From Polycladidibacter hongkongensis (GTDB lineage: Bacteria > Pseudomonadota > Alphaproteobacteria > Rhizobiales > Stappiaceae): DNA of 64,000 bases. The position numbers were made by a program, and so were the translations under genes. Position 1 is the stretch's first letter. The number at the start of each line of letters is the position of its first letter. The stretch is from NCBI RefSeq assembly GCF_001561995.1, contig NZ_LLWC01000009.1, positions 186,001 to 250,000 of the forward strand, written 5' to 3'. The notes below the pieces were generated by a model that searched no databases, was not told where the DNA came from, and saw nothing but the letters and a program-made list of their open reading frames with translations. Shown here piece by piece: positions 9,187 through 17,502 of this stretch.

Positions 9187-9424
9187 GGCGAACTTCCCAT
9201 TCTTGTGCCAGACCAAGCCATCCCAAAGTCAAAGGCCCGGCAAAACATGCAATAAAGCTCAAAACTTGAGCGCTTCCTGTCATTAATACCAGCGGGCTTA
9301 AAGCCTGCTGTCCTTCGAAGGGTTTGAGCAACAACGAAAAAAGCTGAGAGCTGCCGCTTGCGAAAGAGGAAACAACGAAGACCAGTAATAAAGGGGAGAG
9401 ATCTGCGTCGTTGTATATTTTCAA
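9125..9424 (-). pseudogene. possible small membrane protein or remnant overlapping the dehydrogenase start
   Basis: An open frame of 99 codons starting with TTG encodes two hydrophobic stretches (LLLVFVVSSFASG and VLSFIACFAGPLTLGWLGLA). The pattern FASG...QLFSLL...FAGP recalls small two-to-three-span membrane proteins of Rhizobiales. The last third runs out of frame over the first 62 bases of the dehydrogenase gene and loses hydrophobic character (RGWQSRTQANCRT). It could therefore be a gene truncated at its 3' end. There is no good ribosome-binding site. It may equally be a chance frame. Confidence 0.3.
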
Positions 9425-9571
9425 TAAAAAACTTTCTATACGCGCAAAGTCAACCGTCTTTTATGCATAAAAAACATTCATGCACGATCACATAACTTGC
9501 AGGGGATAATCTGCCACAAATCTGGGTTGAATTGTCGCGCTAACCATATTTGCAGAAATGCAATCCGTACC

Positions 9572-10594
9572 CTATTTCACCGGCGCGTTCAGCACCATGG
9601 CACAGGCGCTTGGAAGATTCGCCAGTCGCATTTGCGGTTTGCGTTTACGCGGCTTCGGTTTTGCCCCGGGCTTTGGCTTTTGCGGAACCCACTTTGCATC
9701 ACTCAGCCAGTTGCTAAGTTCAGTGCCACATCCATCTCCCGCTGGAGGTGGCGCTTGGTCTTTGCATTGCGGACTATCGGCGGGGCATGCCATGCGAACG
9801 TGGAAGTGGTAGTGATGCCCCCACCATGGCCGCACTTTACGCAGCCAGTCTCTGTTCCCGGTTTCAAATTTGCAAAGGGCGCGTTTGATCACCGGATTAA
9901 CAAAAATCCGCGCCACTTGCGGTTCCTGTGCAGAGCGGCGGATCAAACGTGCATGGGCGTCGCTCCAGCGCTGAGGATGCACTCGCCGATCTGCACCCTT
10001 TATGTTTAGCGGGCCTTTGAGCATGGAAATCGCGCTAACTGTTTCTCTCTCTGCAGAGTTAAACCGCTTTTTCGGCATTGGTCGCAACCAAATATCGGCA
10101 TCTAAGCCAATCTGGTGGCTGGCATGTCCGGATAGCATTGGCCCGCCCCGTGGCTGCGCCATATCACCGATCAGCAACCCGTTCCAGCCGAGGCCCGGCG
10201 CATCTTTCGCCAAATCTTGTAAAAAATCCACAAGAACCGGATGTCCCCAATTGCGATTGCGAGACAAACGCATCGCTTGCCATGAGGGGCCATCAACGGG
10301 CAACTCCGCCGCTCCGGCAAGACAGCCCCCGGCATATCCGCCGAATGACCGCGGCGGCATGTTCGCGGCTTTGGAGACACTGCCAAACAGCTGTTTGGCG
10401 GCGACAGTCTCCCGCCTTGCTTTTTCAGCTGCGGCGGCCTCAACAGCGGTTAGCGCGGGCTTACTATCAGGAAGAGGAGCGCGATCAGGTTGCGGCGCTG
10501 AGGCTGCCAAGCCATACCCCCCGCCGCACAAAGCAAGCAGTGCTGCAAGCCCGAGCGCAAACCCGGCGTTGGAAACATCTCGCAACATGACCAT
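9572..10594 (-). CDS. mepA: penicillin-insensitive murein endopeptidase
   Basis: MepA (peptidase family M74) is a periplasmic zinc enzyme that cuts D-Ala-mDAP cross-links of peptidoglycan. The N terminus has a signal-like hydrophobic segment (FALGLAALLALCGGG). The metal-binding motif is at SGHASHQIGLDAD (His157, His160, Asp167 region), and the second His cluster WWGHHYHFHVR lies at about 258-267. Six or more cysteines suggest disulfides. The C-terminal tail is Lys/Pro/Arg-rich (KPKPGAKPKPRKRKP), which could bind the polyanionic wall. The start ATG at 10594 has AGGAGG 9 nt upstream. It is 13 bp downstream of the hydrolase gene and probably cotranscribed. Confidence 0.93.
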   Translation of the reverse strand: MVMLRDVSNAGFALGLAALLALCGGGYGLAASAPQPDRAPLPDSKPALTAVEAAAAEKARRETVAAKQLFGSVSKAANMPPRSFGGYAGGCLAGAAELPVDGPSWQAMRLSRNRNWGHPVLVDFLQDLAKDAPGLGWNGLLIGDMAQPRGGPMLSGHASHQIGLDADIWLRPMPKKRFNSAERETVSAISMLKGPLNIKGADRRVHPQRWSDAHARLIRRSAQEPQVARIFVNPVIKRALCKFETGNRDWLRKVRPWWGHHYHFHVRMACPADSPQCKDQAPPPAGDGCGTELSNWLSDAKWVPQKPKPGAKPKPRKRKPQMRLANLPSACAMVLNAPVK

Positions 10595-10607
10595 GCCTCA
10601 TTCCCTC

Positions 10608-11405
10608 CTAGTCGCCGGCTTTGCTCTTAACACACAGCGCAGCCACAGCATCGCACATGCGCTCCAAATCTTCTGGCCGCGATAAACGGTGATCCCCATC
10701 TTTAACCAGCGTCAGCAAAACGTCCTCACTCATTGCACCTTCGACGATCCGCAACGCATGCTTCCAAGGAACGGCCTCGTCCCGTTGTCCTTGCAAAATG
10801 GTAATAGGGCAGCCAGTGGCAATGGGGGCATCAAGCAACAGGTTACGCCGCCCATCCTCAATTAGTGCCCGCGTGATAATGTAGGGCTCGTCGTAATCGG
10901 AAGGGCGTTCATAACGACCAGTTTCCATGATCTGCTGTTTCACGGCCTCAGAGAACTCGTGCTTCCACATAAGTTCTTCCGTGAAGTCCGGTGCCGGAGC
11001 GACCAGAACTATTCCGTTGAGGTGGCCGCTACCTAGTGTGGCCTCCTGCAACGCCTTGGCCAGCAGCAATGCCATCCAGCCACCCATAGAAGAGCCGATC
11101 ACCACAGTCGGCCCTTTGCAAAACTGCGCAAAAACAGTTTTTACTTCCTCTAGCCAGCGCGAAATGGTGCCGTCAGTAAAAGCCCCCTCGGATTCGCCAT
11201 GGCCAGAGTAATCCATGCGCGTGCAAGTCAGCTCGTGCTCTTCAGCCCACTGTGCCAGCACTTCTGCCTTGCTTCCCAGCATGTCGGATTTGAAGCCAGA
11301 CAGCCATAACACCCCTTGCGCCCCGCGGGCGTCATGACGCACTGCAATTTTGCGGGCGTCTTCCCCTTTGCCAACCTCGATAAATTGCGGTATTCCAGCT
11401 TCCAT
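10608..11405 (-). CDS. alpha/beta hydrolase
   Basis: A 265-residue cytosolic alpha/beta-fold hydrolase. The nucleophile elbow is GSSMGG with Ser106. An oxyanion-type loop is seen at LSGFKSDMLGSKA, the conserved RMDYSGHGESEG segment follows at about 63-74, the acid is likely the Asp in GQRDEAVPW, and the base His is in GDHRLSRPED. This arrangement resembles BEM46/ABHD10-type thioesterases, but the substrate is not determined by sequence. It is divergent from the glycosyltransferase gene, 50 bp away, and heads the pair with mepA. Confidence 0.88.
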   Translation of the reverse strand: MEAGIPQFIEVGKGEDARKIAVRHDARGAQGVLWLSGFKSDMLGSKAEVLAQWAEEHELTCTRMDYSGHGESEGAFTDGTISRWLEEVKTVFAQFCKGPTVVIGSSMGGWMALLLAKALQEATLGSGHLNGIVLVAPAPDFTEELMWKHEFSEAVKQQIMETGRYERPSDYDEPYIITRALIEDGRRNLLLDAPIATGCPITILQGQRDEAVPWKHALRIVEGAMSEDVLLTLVKDGDHRLSRPEDLERMCDAVAALCVKSKAGD

Positions 11406-11455
11406 CCCTAAAGGCTCCCGGCCGTTTTTTCATAGTATATAAAGAGGTCAGAGCC

Positions 11456-12682
11456 TTGCCCAACTCCCCAACATTAGCACAGCTTAATTCGCCTGCCGCA
11501 CAAGGCAAAGGGCACAGCCGCACCATTTTGCAAATTGTCCCCGACCTGCAAACAGGTGGTGCCGAGCGCACCACCGTTGACATGGCCGAAGCGATCATAG
11601 CCAAAGGCTGGCGGGCGCTGGTTGTCTCGCAAGGCGGCCGGATGGTGCCAGAGCTCGAAGCGTTGGGGGCTCAGCACATCACCTTGCCGGCAAAATCGAA
11701 AAAGCCTTGGGTGATCCTTCAAAATGCCAAGCGACTGCGGGAAATATGTAAGCGGGAGAGTGTTGACCTTATTCATGCCCGCTCTCGTGCGCCAGCATGG
11801 TCTGCGCGCATCACTGCAAACAAACTCGGTCTGCCTTTCGTCACGACCTATCATGGCATCTACAAACAGACTAATGCGCTGAAGGCATGGTACAATTCTG
11901 TCATGACTCGCGCAGACTGCGTTATCGCCAATTCACTCTATACGGAAAGTTTGATTTTACAGCGTGATCACAGCGCAACCGGCAAAACCCAAGTGGTTTA
12001 TCGCGGCACAGATGTTGATGCGTTCGCACGCCAGAATGTATCAAAGGAACGCGCTGCACGCCTGCGAGAACGTTGGGGTCTTGATGAAAACGCGCGTGTT
12101 ATCCTCACCATCGCTCGTATCACGGGCTGGAAGGGGCACAAATGCATCATCGAGGCTGCAAAAGAGCTGTTTGCCAAAGGCGCGCCTAAAGAACTCACGT
12201 TTGTGTTTGCTGGAGATGCGCAGGGCCGTGACGCCTACCTTGAAGAGTTGGAGGCGCTGATCAAGGCAGAGGGTTTGAGCGAGAATATCAAATTGGTAGG
12301 GCACTGTGCAGATGTCCCCGCAGCGCTATGCCTTGCAGAGCTGTCTGTCGTTGCCTCCATCGAACCAGAGGCGTTTGGCCGCGCAGCTGTGGAGGCTCAG
12401 GCCGCAGGCGTGCCGGTTATTGTATCTGATATTGGTGCCGTACCTGAAACAGTATTGGTGCCGCCTCAGGTGACAGAGGGCGCGCGCACAGGCTGGCACT
12501 TTCCAGTAGGTGATTCTTCAAATCTAGCGGCGTGCATCTCCACCGCGCTCGCGATGATGCCGAAAGAGAGGCAGGCATTGGCCGAAAGAGCATATCAACA
12601 TGTGCGTAGTAGCTTCACAAAGTCGCAAATGTGCGCGCAAACCCTCGCTATCTACGAGAAACTGCTTAATCAAACCACTTGA
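11456..12682 (+). CDS. family 4 glycosyltransferase
   Basis: A GT-B fold transferase of 408 residues, likely adding a sugar to a cell-surface glycan or lipid. The N-terminal domain has the typical PDLQTGGAERTTVDMA loop (about 29-45). The C-terminal donor-binding domain includes RITGWKGHKCIIEA and the E-x7-E motif at EPEAFGRAAVE (Glu305/Glu313). The best start is a TTG at 11456 with GAGG about 8 nt upstream; no ATG stands near. It is divergent from the hydrolase gene and followed by about 190 bp before infC. Acceptor and donor are unknown; GT4 assignment is firm. Confidence 0.87.
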   Translation: MPNSPTLAQLNSPAAQGKGHSRTILQIVPDLQTGGAERTTVDMAEAIIAKGWRALVVSQGGRMVPELEALGAQHITLPAKSKKPWVILQNAKRLREICKRESVDLIHARSRAPAWSARITANKLGLPFVTTYHGIYKQTNALKAWYNSVMTRADCVIANSLYTESLILQRDHSATGKTQVVYRGTDVDAFARQNVSKERAARLRERWGLDENARVILTIARITGWKGHKCIIEAAKELFAKGAPKELTFVFAGDAQGRDAYLEELEALIKAEGLSENIKLVGHCADVPAALCLAELSVVASIEPEAFGRAAVEAQAAGVPVIVSDIGAVPETVLVPPQVTEGARTGWHFPVGDSSNLAACISTALAMMPKERQALAERAYQHVRSSFTKSQMCAQTLAIYEKLLNQTT

Positions 12683-12783
12683 TTATTTTAGGCAGACTCG
12701 CCATATCTAGAGATATATTGGCTAAATATATTGGCCAGCAAGCTTGGGGCGCTTGAATGCTGCTATAGAAAAGCGGCCAAGAG

Positions 12784-12817
12784 CAATCTTGTCTTGACGA
12801 GTGCGAACAATCTTGTC
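12784..12817 (+). repeat. direct repeat in the infC leader region
   Basis: The ten-base word CAATCTTGTC occurs at 12784-12793 and again at 12808-12817, 24 bp apart, about 60 bp before the infC ribosome-binding site. It may be a protein-binding or RNA element; it could be chance. Confidence 0.4.
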
Positions 12818-12873
12818 ATTGAACAGGCTCAGGTTTTCAACCACCATCGGCAACTATAGAGGAGAACTCGACC

Positions 12874-13416
12874 ATTCGCCGTCCGTTTCGCGCACCACCC
12901 CCCACTAAGGAAGGGCCGCGCACCAACAAAGAAATTCGTGTCCGTGAAGTTCAGCTGATCAACGCGGAAGGGGACAATCTCGGTCCGACACCGACAGAGC
13001 AAGCGCTAGAAATGGCGCAGGAGCAAGGTCTTGATCTGGTAGAGATCGCGCCAAACTCCCAGCCTCCTGTCTGTAAAATTCTGGATTATGGTCGTTACAA
13101 ATACCAAGCCCAGAAGAAAGCAGCTGAAGCACGCAAGAAGCAGAAGGTCGTCGAGATCAAAGAGATCAAGATGCGCCCGAACATCGACACCCATGATTAT
13201 GAGGTGAAGATGAAGAACATGCAGCGCTTCTTCAACGATGGTGACAAGGTTAAAGTAACCCTCCGTTTCCGCGGCCGTGAAATGGCCCACCAGGACTTGG
13301 GCATGAAATTGCTCAACCGGGTGAAAGAGGAAACCGTAGAATACGCCAAGGTGGAGCTGCAGCCAAAGCTGGAAGGCCGCCAGATGATGATGGTACTTGC
13401 ACCGCTTAGCAAATAA
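12874..13416 (+). CDS. infC: translation initiation factor IF-3 (AUU start codon)
   Basis: IF-3 binds the 30S subunit, blocks premature 50S joining and rejects noncanonical start codons. The frame reads [20 protein letters not shown] from the second codon, the usual alphaproteobacterial N terminus, then [16 protein letters not shown], the linker helix and the C-terminal domain ending MMVLAPLSK. The first ATG in frame, at 13012, would remove 46 residues of the conserved N domain. The start is therefore the ATT at 12874, with GGAG about 9 nt upstream. In enteric bacteria the same AUU start makes infC self-regulated, and the same is inferred here. The product is 180 residues. A terminator follows, separating it from rpmI. 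Confidence 0.95.
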   Translation: MRRPFRAPPPTKEGPRTNKEIRVREVQLINAEGDNLGPTPTEQALEMAQEQGLDLVEIAPNSQPPVCKILDYGRYKYQAQKKAAEARKKQKVVEIKEIKMRPNIDTHDYEVKMKNMQRFFNDGDKVKVTLRFRGREMAHQDLGMKLLNRVKEETVEYAKVELQPKLEGRQMMMVLAPLSK

Positions 13417-13444
13417 GCGAAAAGCACCATCTTGAGTGTTTTGA

Positions 13445-13477
13445 AAACGCCCGGGCCGTCAGGTTCTGGGCGTTTTT
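13445..13477 (+). terminator. infC terminator
   Basis: AAACGCCC pairs with GGGCGTTT around a 15-base loop and runs into five T. It lies 28 bp after the infC stop, so infC ends before rpmI-rplT. Confidence 0.85.
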
Positions 13478-13508
13478 GTGTTTCTTAGCCGGATCGCTGC
13501 CTTTCCTC

Positions 13509-13537
13509 TTGCATTTACACGGCGCTTTTCCTATAAC
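13509..13537 (+). promoter_or_regulatory. sigma70-type promoter of rpmI-rplT
   Basis: TTGCAT at 13509-13514 and TATAAC at 13532-13537 are separated by 17 bp. It lies between the infC terminator and rpmI, giving a leader of about 135-140 nt. Confidence 0.7.
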
Positions 13538-13593
13538 GCGCCGGTTCAGAGTCGCCCGGCTGTATCTGCCAAACCTGATTCAGGAGTAGGCAG

Positions 13594-13653
13594 ATGAAAA
13601 AGGGCATGCCGTGGCGGCTCATGATGCATCCCAACATCACTTGGTCCACTTGA
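13594..13653 (+). CDS. candidate leader peptide ORF upstream of rpmI
   Basis: A 19-codon frame ([19 protein letters not shown]) has an AGGAG Shine-Dalgarno sequence 7 nt before its ATG, better than many gene starts here. Its TGA stop lies in the loop of the hairpin at 13641-13661, and rpmI starts 28 nt after the stop. The placement suggests a translated leader that could tune access to the rpmI ribosome-binding site, perhaps with L20 as the sensor as in other bacteria. Only position and signals support this; the peptide matches nothing I know. It could be a chance frame in a structured r-protein leader. Confidence 0.45.
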   Translation: MKKGMPWRLMMHPNITWST

Positions 13654-13661
13654 AGGACCAA
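13641..13661 (+). promoter_or_regulatory. hairpin before the rpmI ribosome-binding site
   Basis: TTGGTCC pairs perfectly with GGACCAA around the loop ACTTGAA. No T-run follows, so it is not a terminator. The rpmI Shine-Dalgarno sequence AAGGA begins 9 nt later. Candidate ribosomal-protein (L20 or L35) control element; the binding partner is inference. Confidence 0.5.
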
Positions 13662-13681
13662 ATAAAAGAAAGGACGCAAAA

Positions 13682-13879
13682 ATGCCCAAGTTGAAGACGA
13701 AGTCTGGAGCAAAAAAGCGCTTCAAACTCACCGCGACTGGCAAGGTTAAATGCGGTCAGGCTGGTAAACGCCACGGCATGATCAAACGCACGACCAAGTT
13801 CATCCGTAACGCACGTGGTACCACCACTTTGTGTGAAGCAGATGCACGTATCGTGAAAAAATATCTGCCTTACGGCTAA
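13682..13879 (+). CDS. rpmI: 50S ribosomal protein L35
   Basis: A very basic 65-residue protein with the L35 signature [16 protein letters not shown] at the N terminus and a C-terminal KKYLPYG. It is a structural component of the 50S subunit. Translation starts at an ATG with AAGGA 7 nt upstream. rplT follows 28 bp later, and the two form the usual operon. Confidence 0.98.
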   Translation: MPKLKTKSGAKKRFKLTATGKVKCGQAGKRHGMIKRTTKFIRNARGTTTLCEADARIVKKYLPYG

Positions 13880-13907
13880 GCCTGAAAACCGGATTTAGGA
13901 GACCTCC

Positions 13908-14264
13908 ATGTCACGTGTAAAAAGAGGCGTTACCGCCCACGCTCGTCACAAAAAAGTTCTGAAGGCTGCCAAAGGTTACTACGGTCGTCGTAAGAATACC
14001 ATTCGCGTTGCCAAACAGGCGGTTGAGAAAGCGGCACAGTACGCTTACCGCGACCGTAAGGCACGCAAGCGCAACTTCCGCGCTCTGTGGATCCAGCGTA
14101 TCAACGCTGCTACCCGCGAGCACGGCATGACCTACGGCCGTTTTATCGATGGCCTGAACAAAGCTGGTATCGAAGTTGACCGTAAGGTTCTTTCCGACCT
14201 TGCAATCAACCAGCCAGTAGCGTTCAAAGCGCTGGTAGAAAAAGCTCAGGCAGCTATCGCATAA
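13908..14264 (+). CDS. rplT: 50S ribosomal protein L20
   Basis: A 118-residue basic protein with the L20 signature [19 protein letters not shown] at the N terminus and the conserved [16 protein letters not shown] segment near residue 50. L20 is an early 50S assembly protein and in other bacteria represses its own operon by binding the mRNA leader. The ATG has AGGAG upstream. A terminator ends the operon. Confidence 0.98.
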   Translation: MSRVKRGVTAHARHKKVLKAAKGYYGRRKNTIRVAKQAVEKAAQYAYRDRKARKRNFRALWIQRINAATREHGMTYGRFIDGLNKAGIEVDRKVLSDLAINQPVAFKALVEKAQAAIA

Positions 14265-14292
14265 GCTATTTGCGGATACTGAGAGTATTTTG

Positions 14293-14323
14293 AAAGGCAT
14301 GTCCACTCGGGCATGCCTTTTTT
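14293..14323 (+). terminator. rpmI-rplT terminator
   Basis: AAAGGCATG pairs with CATGCCTTT around a ten-base loop and is followed by further T, 28 bp past the rplT stop. Confidence 0.9.
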
Positions 14324-14436
14324 ATTTGCCCGCGCACCGTCAACTACTGCGAAAGGACAATAGTCGGCTAATTCCCTATGCAGTAGAAATATCTGCCACA
14401 TTTCATTGCAATGCAGCTTTAAGGACTACCCGAGAC

Positions 14437-15849
14437 ATGGCCGTTTCTTCTCTATCGCACGCGCATGCAGAAAAACTGGATGAAACTTCGGCCTCGGTTT
14501 TGCATCGCCTTGATCAACTCGGAATGGATATCGCCGAAAACAAAGCACAGGTTGATGATGTTCAGCAAAGCGCCAATACACTGGCCACCGCAATGCAGTC
14601 CCTTGAGACATCTTTAACGCAAGTAAACGATGCTCACATGTCTGTTAGCACCGCAGTAGAGGAAACAACGCATCGCACCGGCGAACTTGCCACTGCAATG
14701 GATCAGGCCGATGCAGCCGTAGGACAGGCAATCAATTCGGCTACTGGCTTAACGCAAGTCGTCACCGATATGAGCAATCAGTTGCATTTGATGCAAAGTA
14801 CACTGCAACATGTCCATGCGTTCTCCGAGACCATCGAGAAGATTGCAAAGCAAACCAATTTGTTAGCACTTAACGCCACCATCGAAGCTGCAAGGGCCGG
14901 TGAGGCCGGTCGTGGTTTTGCCGTCGTTGCCAGTGAGGTGAAACAGCTTGCTACCTCAACAACAGGGGTAACCGAGCAAATAAACACTACGCTGCAAAGT
15001 CTTGGAGAAGAGGTTGCGCGGCTCGTTGCCGCGGGTTCCGAAGCTATAACCTTGACGGACAAGGTAGAACAAAACTCCGAGATCGCCACCAGCGTTTTCC
15101 AGTCTCTCGGCGCAGCGGTGCATTCAATCGAACAAAACGCCCGTGCTATCGAAGAGGAAAACCACAACGCACAACAAAGCGTCACTCAACTAGCCCAAGA
15201 AGCCCATGCGATGGGTATGGCAGTGCAATCAAACAGCGAGCAGTTGCACGCTGTCTCGCAAGGGATGACGAATACGGCACTAAAGTCCGACCGACTGCTC
15301 GGTGAACTAAGCCTTCAAGATACGGAAAGCGACAATGCCAAGGTAATAGCGACAGCAAAAGAGACCGCAGGCAAAATCATGGCGTGCTTGGAAGAAGCTG
15401 TTGCGGAGGGGGATATCACCCTAGAAGATCTGTTTGACCGCGAGTATCAGCCAGTTTCCGGGAGCAATCCGCAGCAGTACATGACCAAAGCGACACTGTT
15501 TTTTGATAGGGTTTTGCCGCAATTTCAAGAACCCGTGGTGGATGATAACGAGCGCATTATGCTGTGCTGTGCAATCGACCCCTCTGGTTACATTCCAACT
15601 CACAATCTGGCCTACTCACAGCCTCAAGGAGATGATCCGGATTGGAACATGCGCTACGCCCGAAATCGGCTGCTTTACACAGATAACGTCGGTCTTGCCA
15701 GCGGTGGCAACAAAGAGCCCTACATCATGCAGACCTACCGCCGAGAGATGGGGGGCGGCGAGCACATTATGCTGAAAGATGTATCCGCACCGATCTGGGT
15801 GCAGGGGCAACACTGGGGCAATTTACGTATAGCCTATCGATCGGATTAA
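14437..15849 (+). CDS. soluble methyl-accepting chemotaxis protein with C-terminal sensor-like domain
   Basis: A 470-residue chemoreceptor without membrane segments. The signalling domain comes first: helical repeats, then the hairpin tip with [20 protein letters not shown] and [14 protein letters not shown] at about residues 130-175, the site that contacts CheA and CheW. After a short helical link the last 150 residues form a separate domain ([17 protein letters not shown], later [20 protein letters not shown] and [12 protein letters not shown]). This C-terminal unit is common in alphaproteobacterial soluble receptors and is probably a Cache- or PAS-like ligand or redox sensor. I use the ATG at 14437; the frame is open further upstream through the rplT terminator, which cannot be coding. 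No che genes lie nearby. Confidence 0.87.
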   Translation: MAVSSLSHAHAEKLDETSASVLHRLDQLGMDIAENKAQVDDVQQSANTLATAMQSLETSLTQVNDAHMSVSTAVEETTHRTGELATAMDQADAAVGQAINSATGLTQVVTDMSNQLHLMQSTLQHVHAFSETIEKIAKQTNLLALNATIEAARAGEAGRGFAVVASEVKQLATSTTGVTEQINTTLQSLGEEVARLVAAGSEAITLTDKVEQNSEIATSVFQSLGAAVHSIEQNARAIEEENHNAQQSVTQLAQEAHAMGMAVQSNSEQLHAVSQGMTNTALKSDRLLGELSLQDTESDNAKVIATAKETAGKIMACLEEAVAEGDITLEDLFDREYQPVSGSNPQQYMTKATLFFDRVLPQFQEPVVDDNERIMLCCAIDPSGYIPTHNLAYSQPQGDDPDWNMRYARNRLLYTDNVGLASGGNKEPYIMQTYRREMGGGEHIMLKDVSAPIWVQGQHWGNLRIAYRSD

Positions 15850-16472
15850 GAGCCGCCGCTAACAATACCAAGGCGTGCGTATACATCGCGGCGCGTCTGA
15901 TCATAATGTGCCTGCGATGCAAAGTATTGGGCCGTGGCGCTAAGTCGATCAAATTCGAGGTCATCGCGCTCATCGCGTAGAGACGCTTTTTTCTTCCGAC
16001 AGCTTTTGCCTTCTTCACCGCTCTTGCAGTGCAAGGCTCTGATCTCGCTACGCACAGAGCGCAGTCGTCTGTCGATACGTTCCATACGCTCTTGATCTTC
16101 TTCTAAGTTGCTGCGTGCGAGGTGCAGCTCTTTGCCAAGTCTGTATCCTGACAAAAAGCGTTGTTCTGCTTTGCCTTGGCACACTCCGGCATAGCTCTTG
16201 CCTTTGTCGCCCTGCGCAAAACCACTATCCACTTTGCAGTAACTCACCAGCCCGATTTTTCGGCCAGCCTCGTAGGCAGTGGTATCTGGAGAAATGCCAT
16301 ACTTGCTGCAGGCTTTGGTGTGATCCTTCAGCCGGGACATTGCCTGCCCGCTTTGTCCATCACGCAGACCGATCTGCTGCCAATCTCCGTCGATACAATC
16401 TTGTTTGCTCAGCGAGGCGCACGAGCAAAGGGCTAGCCCCAGCAAACTAGAGATTACAGCATTTCTAATCAT
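15846..16472 (-). CDS. DUF2799 lipoprotein
   Basis: About 208 residues. A lipoprotein signal peptide ([18 protein letters not shown]) ends in a lipobox with the Cys near residue 18. The mature region matches DUF2799: [13 protein letters not shown], a Cys in [23 protein letters not shown] and GYRLGKEL, then a charged coiled-coil (about 120-170). The function is not known. The start could be one of several ATGs between 16472 and 16529; I chose the one giving a normal signal peptide. It is convergent with the chemoreceptor gene, and their stop codons overlap within the bases TTAA. Confidence 0.75.
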   Translation of the reverse strand: MIRNAVISSLLGLALCSCASLSKQDCIDGDWQQIGLRDGQSGQAMSRLKDHTKACSKYGISPDTTAYEAGRKIGLVSYCKVDSGFAQGDKGKSYAGVCQGKAEQRFLSGYRLGKELHLARSNLEEDQERMERIDRRLRSVRSEIRALHCKSGEEGKSCRKKKASLRDERDDLEFDRLSATAQYFASQAHYDQTRRDVYARLGIVSGGS

Positions 16473-16565
16473 ACTTTGCCCCATATACGTGACCATTGCC
16501 CTAAGTATTTGCATTTTTAGCAATGGCATTATGAACAGGGTCTGAACATTAGACGAGCTGAAGCA

Positions 16566-17426
16566 TTACTTCCAGCCATGCGCCCACATATGGGCTAGCG
16601 CTTCGCGATAGGTGGGATAACGGAAGCTATATTGCAACTCGCGTCGCACTTTTTCGCTATTAATCCGTTTGACCTCACCATAAAACGAGCGCGCCATTGG
16701 GCTCATGTCAGCGCTCTCGAAGTCGACAGCAGGTGGTGGTTCAACGCCCATCATTTGCGAGGCCAATTCTACGACATCCTGTGGGGGCGCAGGTTCGTGA
16801 TCGCTCACGTTTAAAACTCCCGCGTAGCGCTTGGCGCTTGCAGCGGCAAGCACGCCGGCAATATCTTCGCAGTGAATGCGATTAAAAACCTGACCCTTTT
16901 TAATAATGCGCTTGGCGGTTCCGCGCTCCAGATTGACAAAGGCGTTGCGTCCGGGGCCATAGATACCAGAGAGGCGAAGGATGGCCAAAGGCGCATCAAT
17001 GCTTTTGGCAAGCCGTTGCCAAGCCTGCTCGGCAATCAGCCTTTGGTGGGAACGCTCGGAGACTGGATAGCAAGGCGTATCTTCATAAACCCAAGCGCCC
17101 TGATGATCACCATAAACACCGACGGTGGAAAGGTAACCAATCCATTCTGGTTTGGAGGCCGCAATGAGCGCGCCATGTGCCTTCAATACCGGATCGCCAG
17201 TCTCGTCAGGTGCAATGGAGATCAAAACATGCGTTGCATCGTGCAGCGCCGCCTCGCCAGCAGCATCTAGCGCGCCGTTAAACTGGTGCGCATCGATGCC
17301 CAATTCCCGTAGAGCCTCGCATTTCTCAAGGCTTCGGCTGGTGCCGCTGATGTGATCAAACCTGTCGGAATATTCCTGTACAAAGGCTTTAGCGGAAAAA
17401 CCGCAGCCGAAAATAAACAGGCGCAT
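16566..17426 (-). CDS. NAD(P)-binding reductase/epimerase, YeeZ-like SDR
   Basis: A 286-residue extended-SDR-like protein. The nucleotide-binding loop is FGCGFSAKAF at residues 6-15. The core contains YLSTVGVYGDHQGAWVYEDT, a serine and tyrosine placed like the SDR active site, then LRLSGIYGPGRNAF. This pattern is seen in YeeZ-type proteins whose substrate is unknown. I use the ATG at 17426 with GGAG 7 nt upstream rather than the GTG two codons earlier. Upstream on the same strand are two RNA methyltransferase genes, separated by about 77 bp. Confidence 0.78.
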   Translation of the reverse strand: MRLFIFGCGFSAKAFVQEYSDRFDHISGTSRSLEKCEALRELGIDAHQFNGALDAAGEAALHDATHVLISIAPDETGDPVLKAHGALIAASKPEWIGYLSTVGVYGDHQGAWVYEDTPCYPVSERSHQRLIAEQAWQRLAKSIDAPLAILRLSGIYGPGRNAFVNLERGTAKRIIKKGQVFNRIHCEDIAGVLAAASAKRYAGVLNVSDHEPAPPQDVVELASQMMGVEPPPAVDFESADMSPMARSFYGEVKRINSEKVRRELQYSFRYPTYREALAHMWAHGWK

Positions 17427-17502
17427 AGCCACTCCAAACGATCGTATCAGGTCACATCAAAGCAAACTGGAGCGCGGCGTATGTCGCGCCCGTAAAACAC
17501 AT

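Noticed and set aside
13515-13743. Antisense frames over the rpmI leader
   Set aside because: They span the promoter, leader and rpmI start on the opposite strand and have no support.
14290-14436. Longer N terminus for the soluble chemoreceptor
   Set aside because: The extra 49 codons cross the rplT terminator hairpin and have no domain similarity.
15846-15849. Overlapping stop codons of the soluble chemoreceptor and DUF2799 genes
   Set aside because: Tail-to-tail overlap at TTAA is compact but common; no evidence for a special function.
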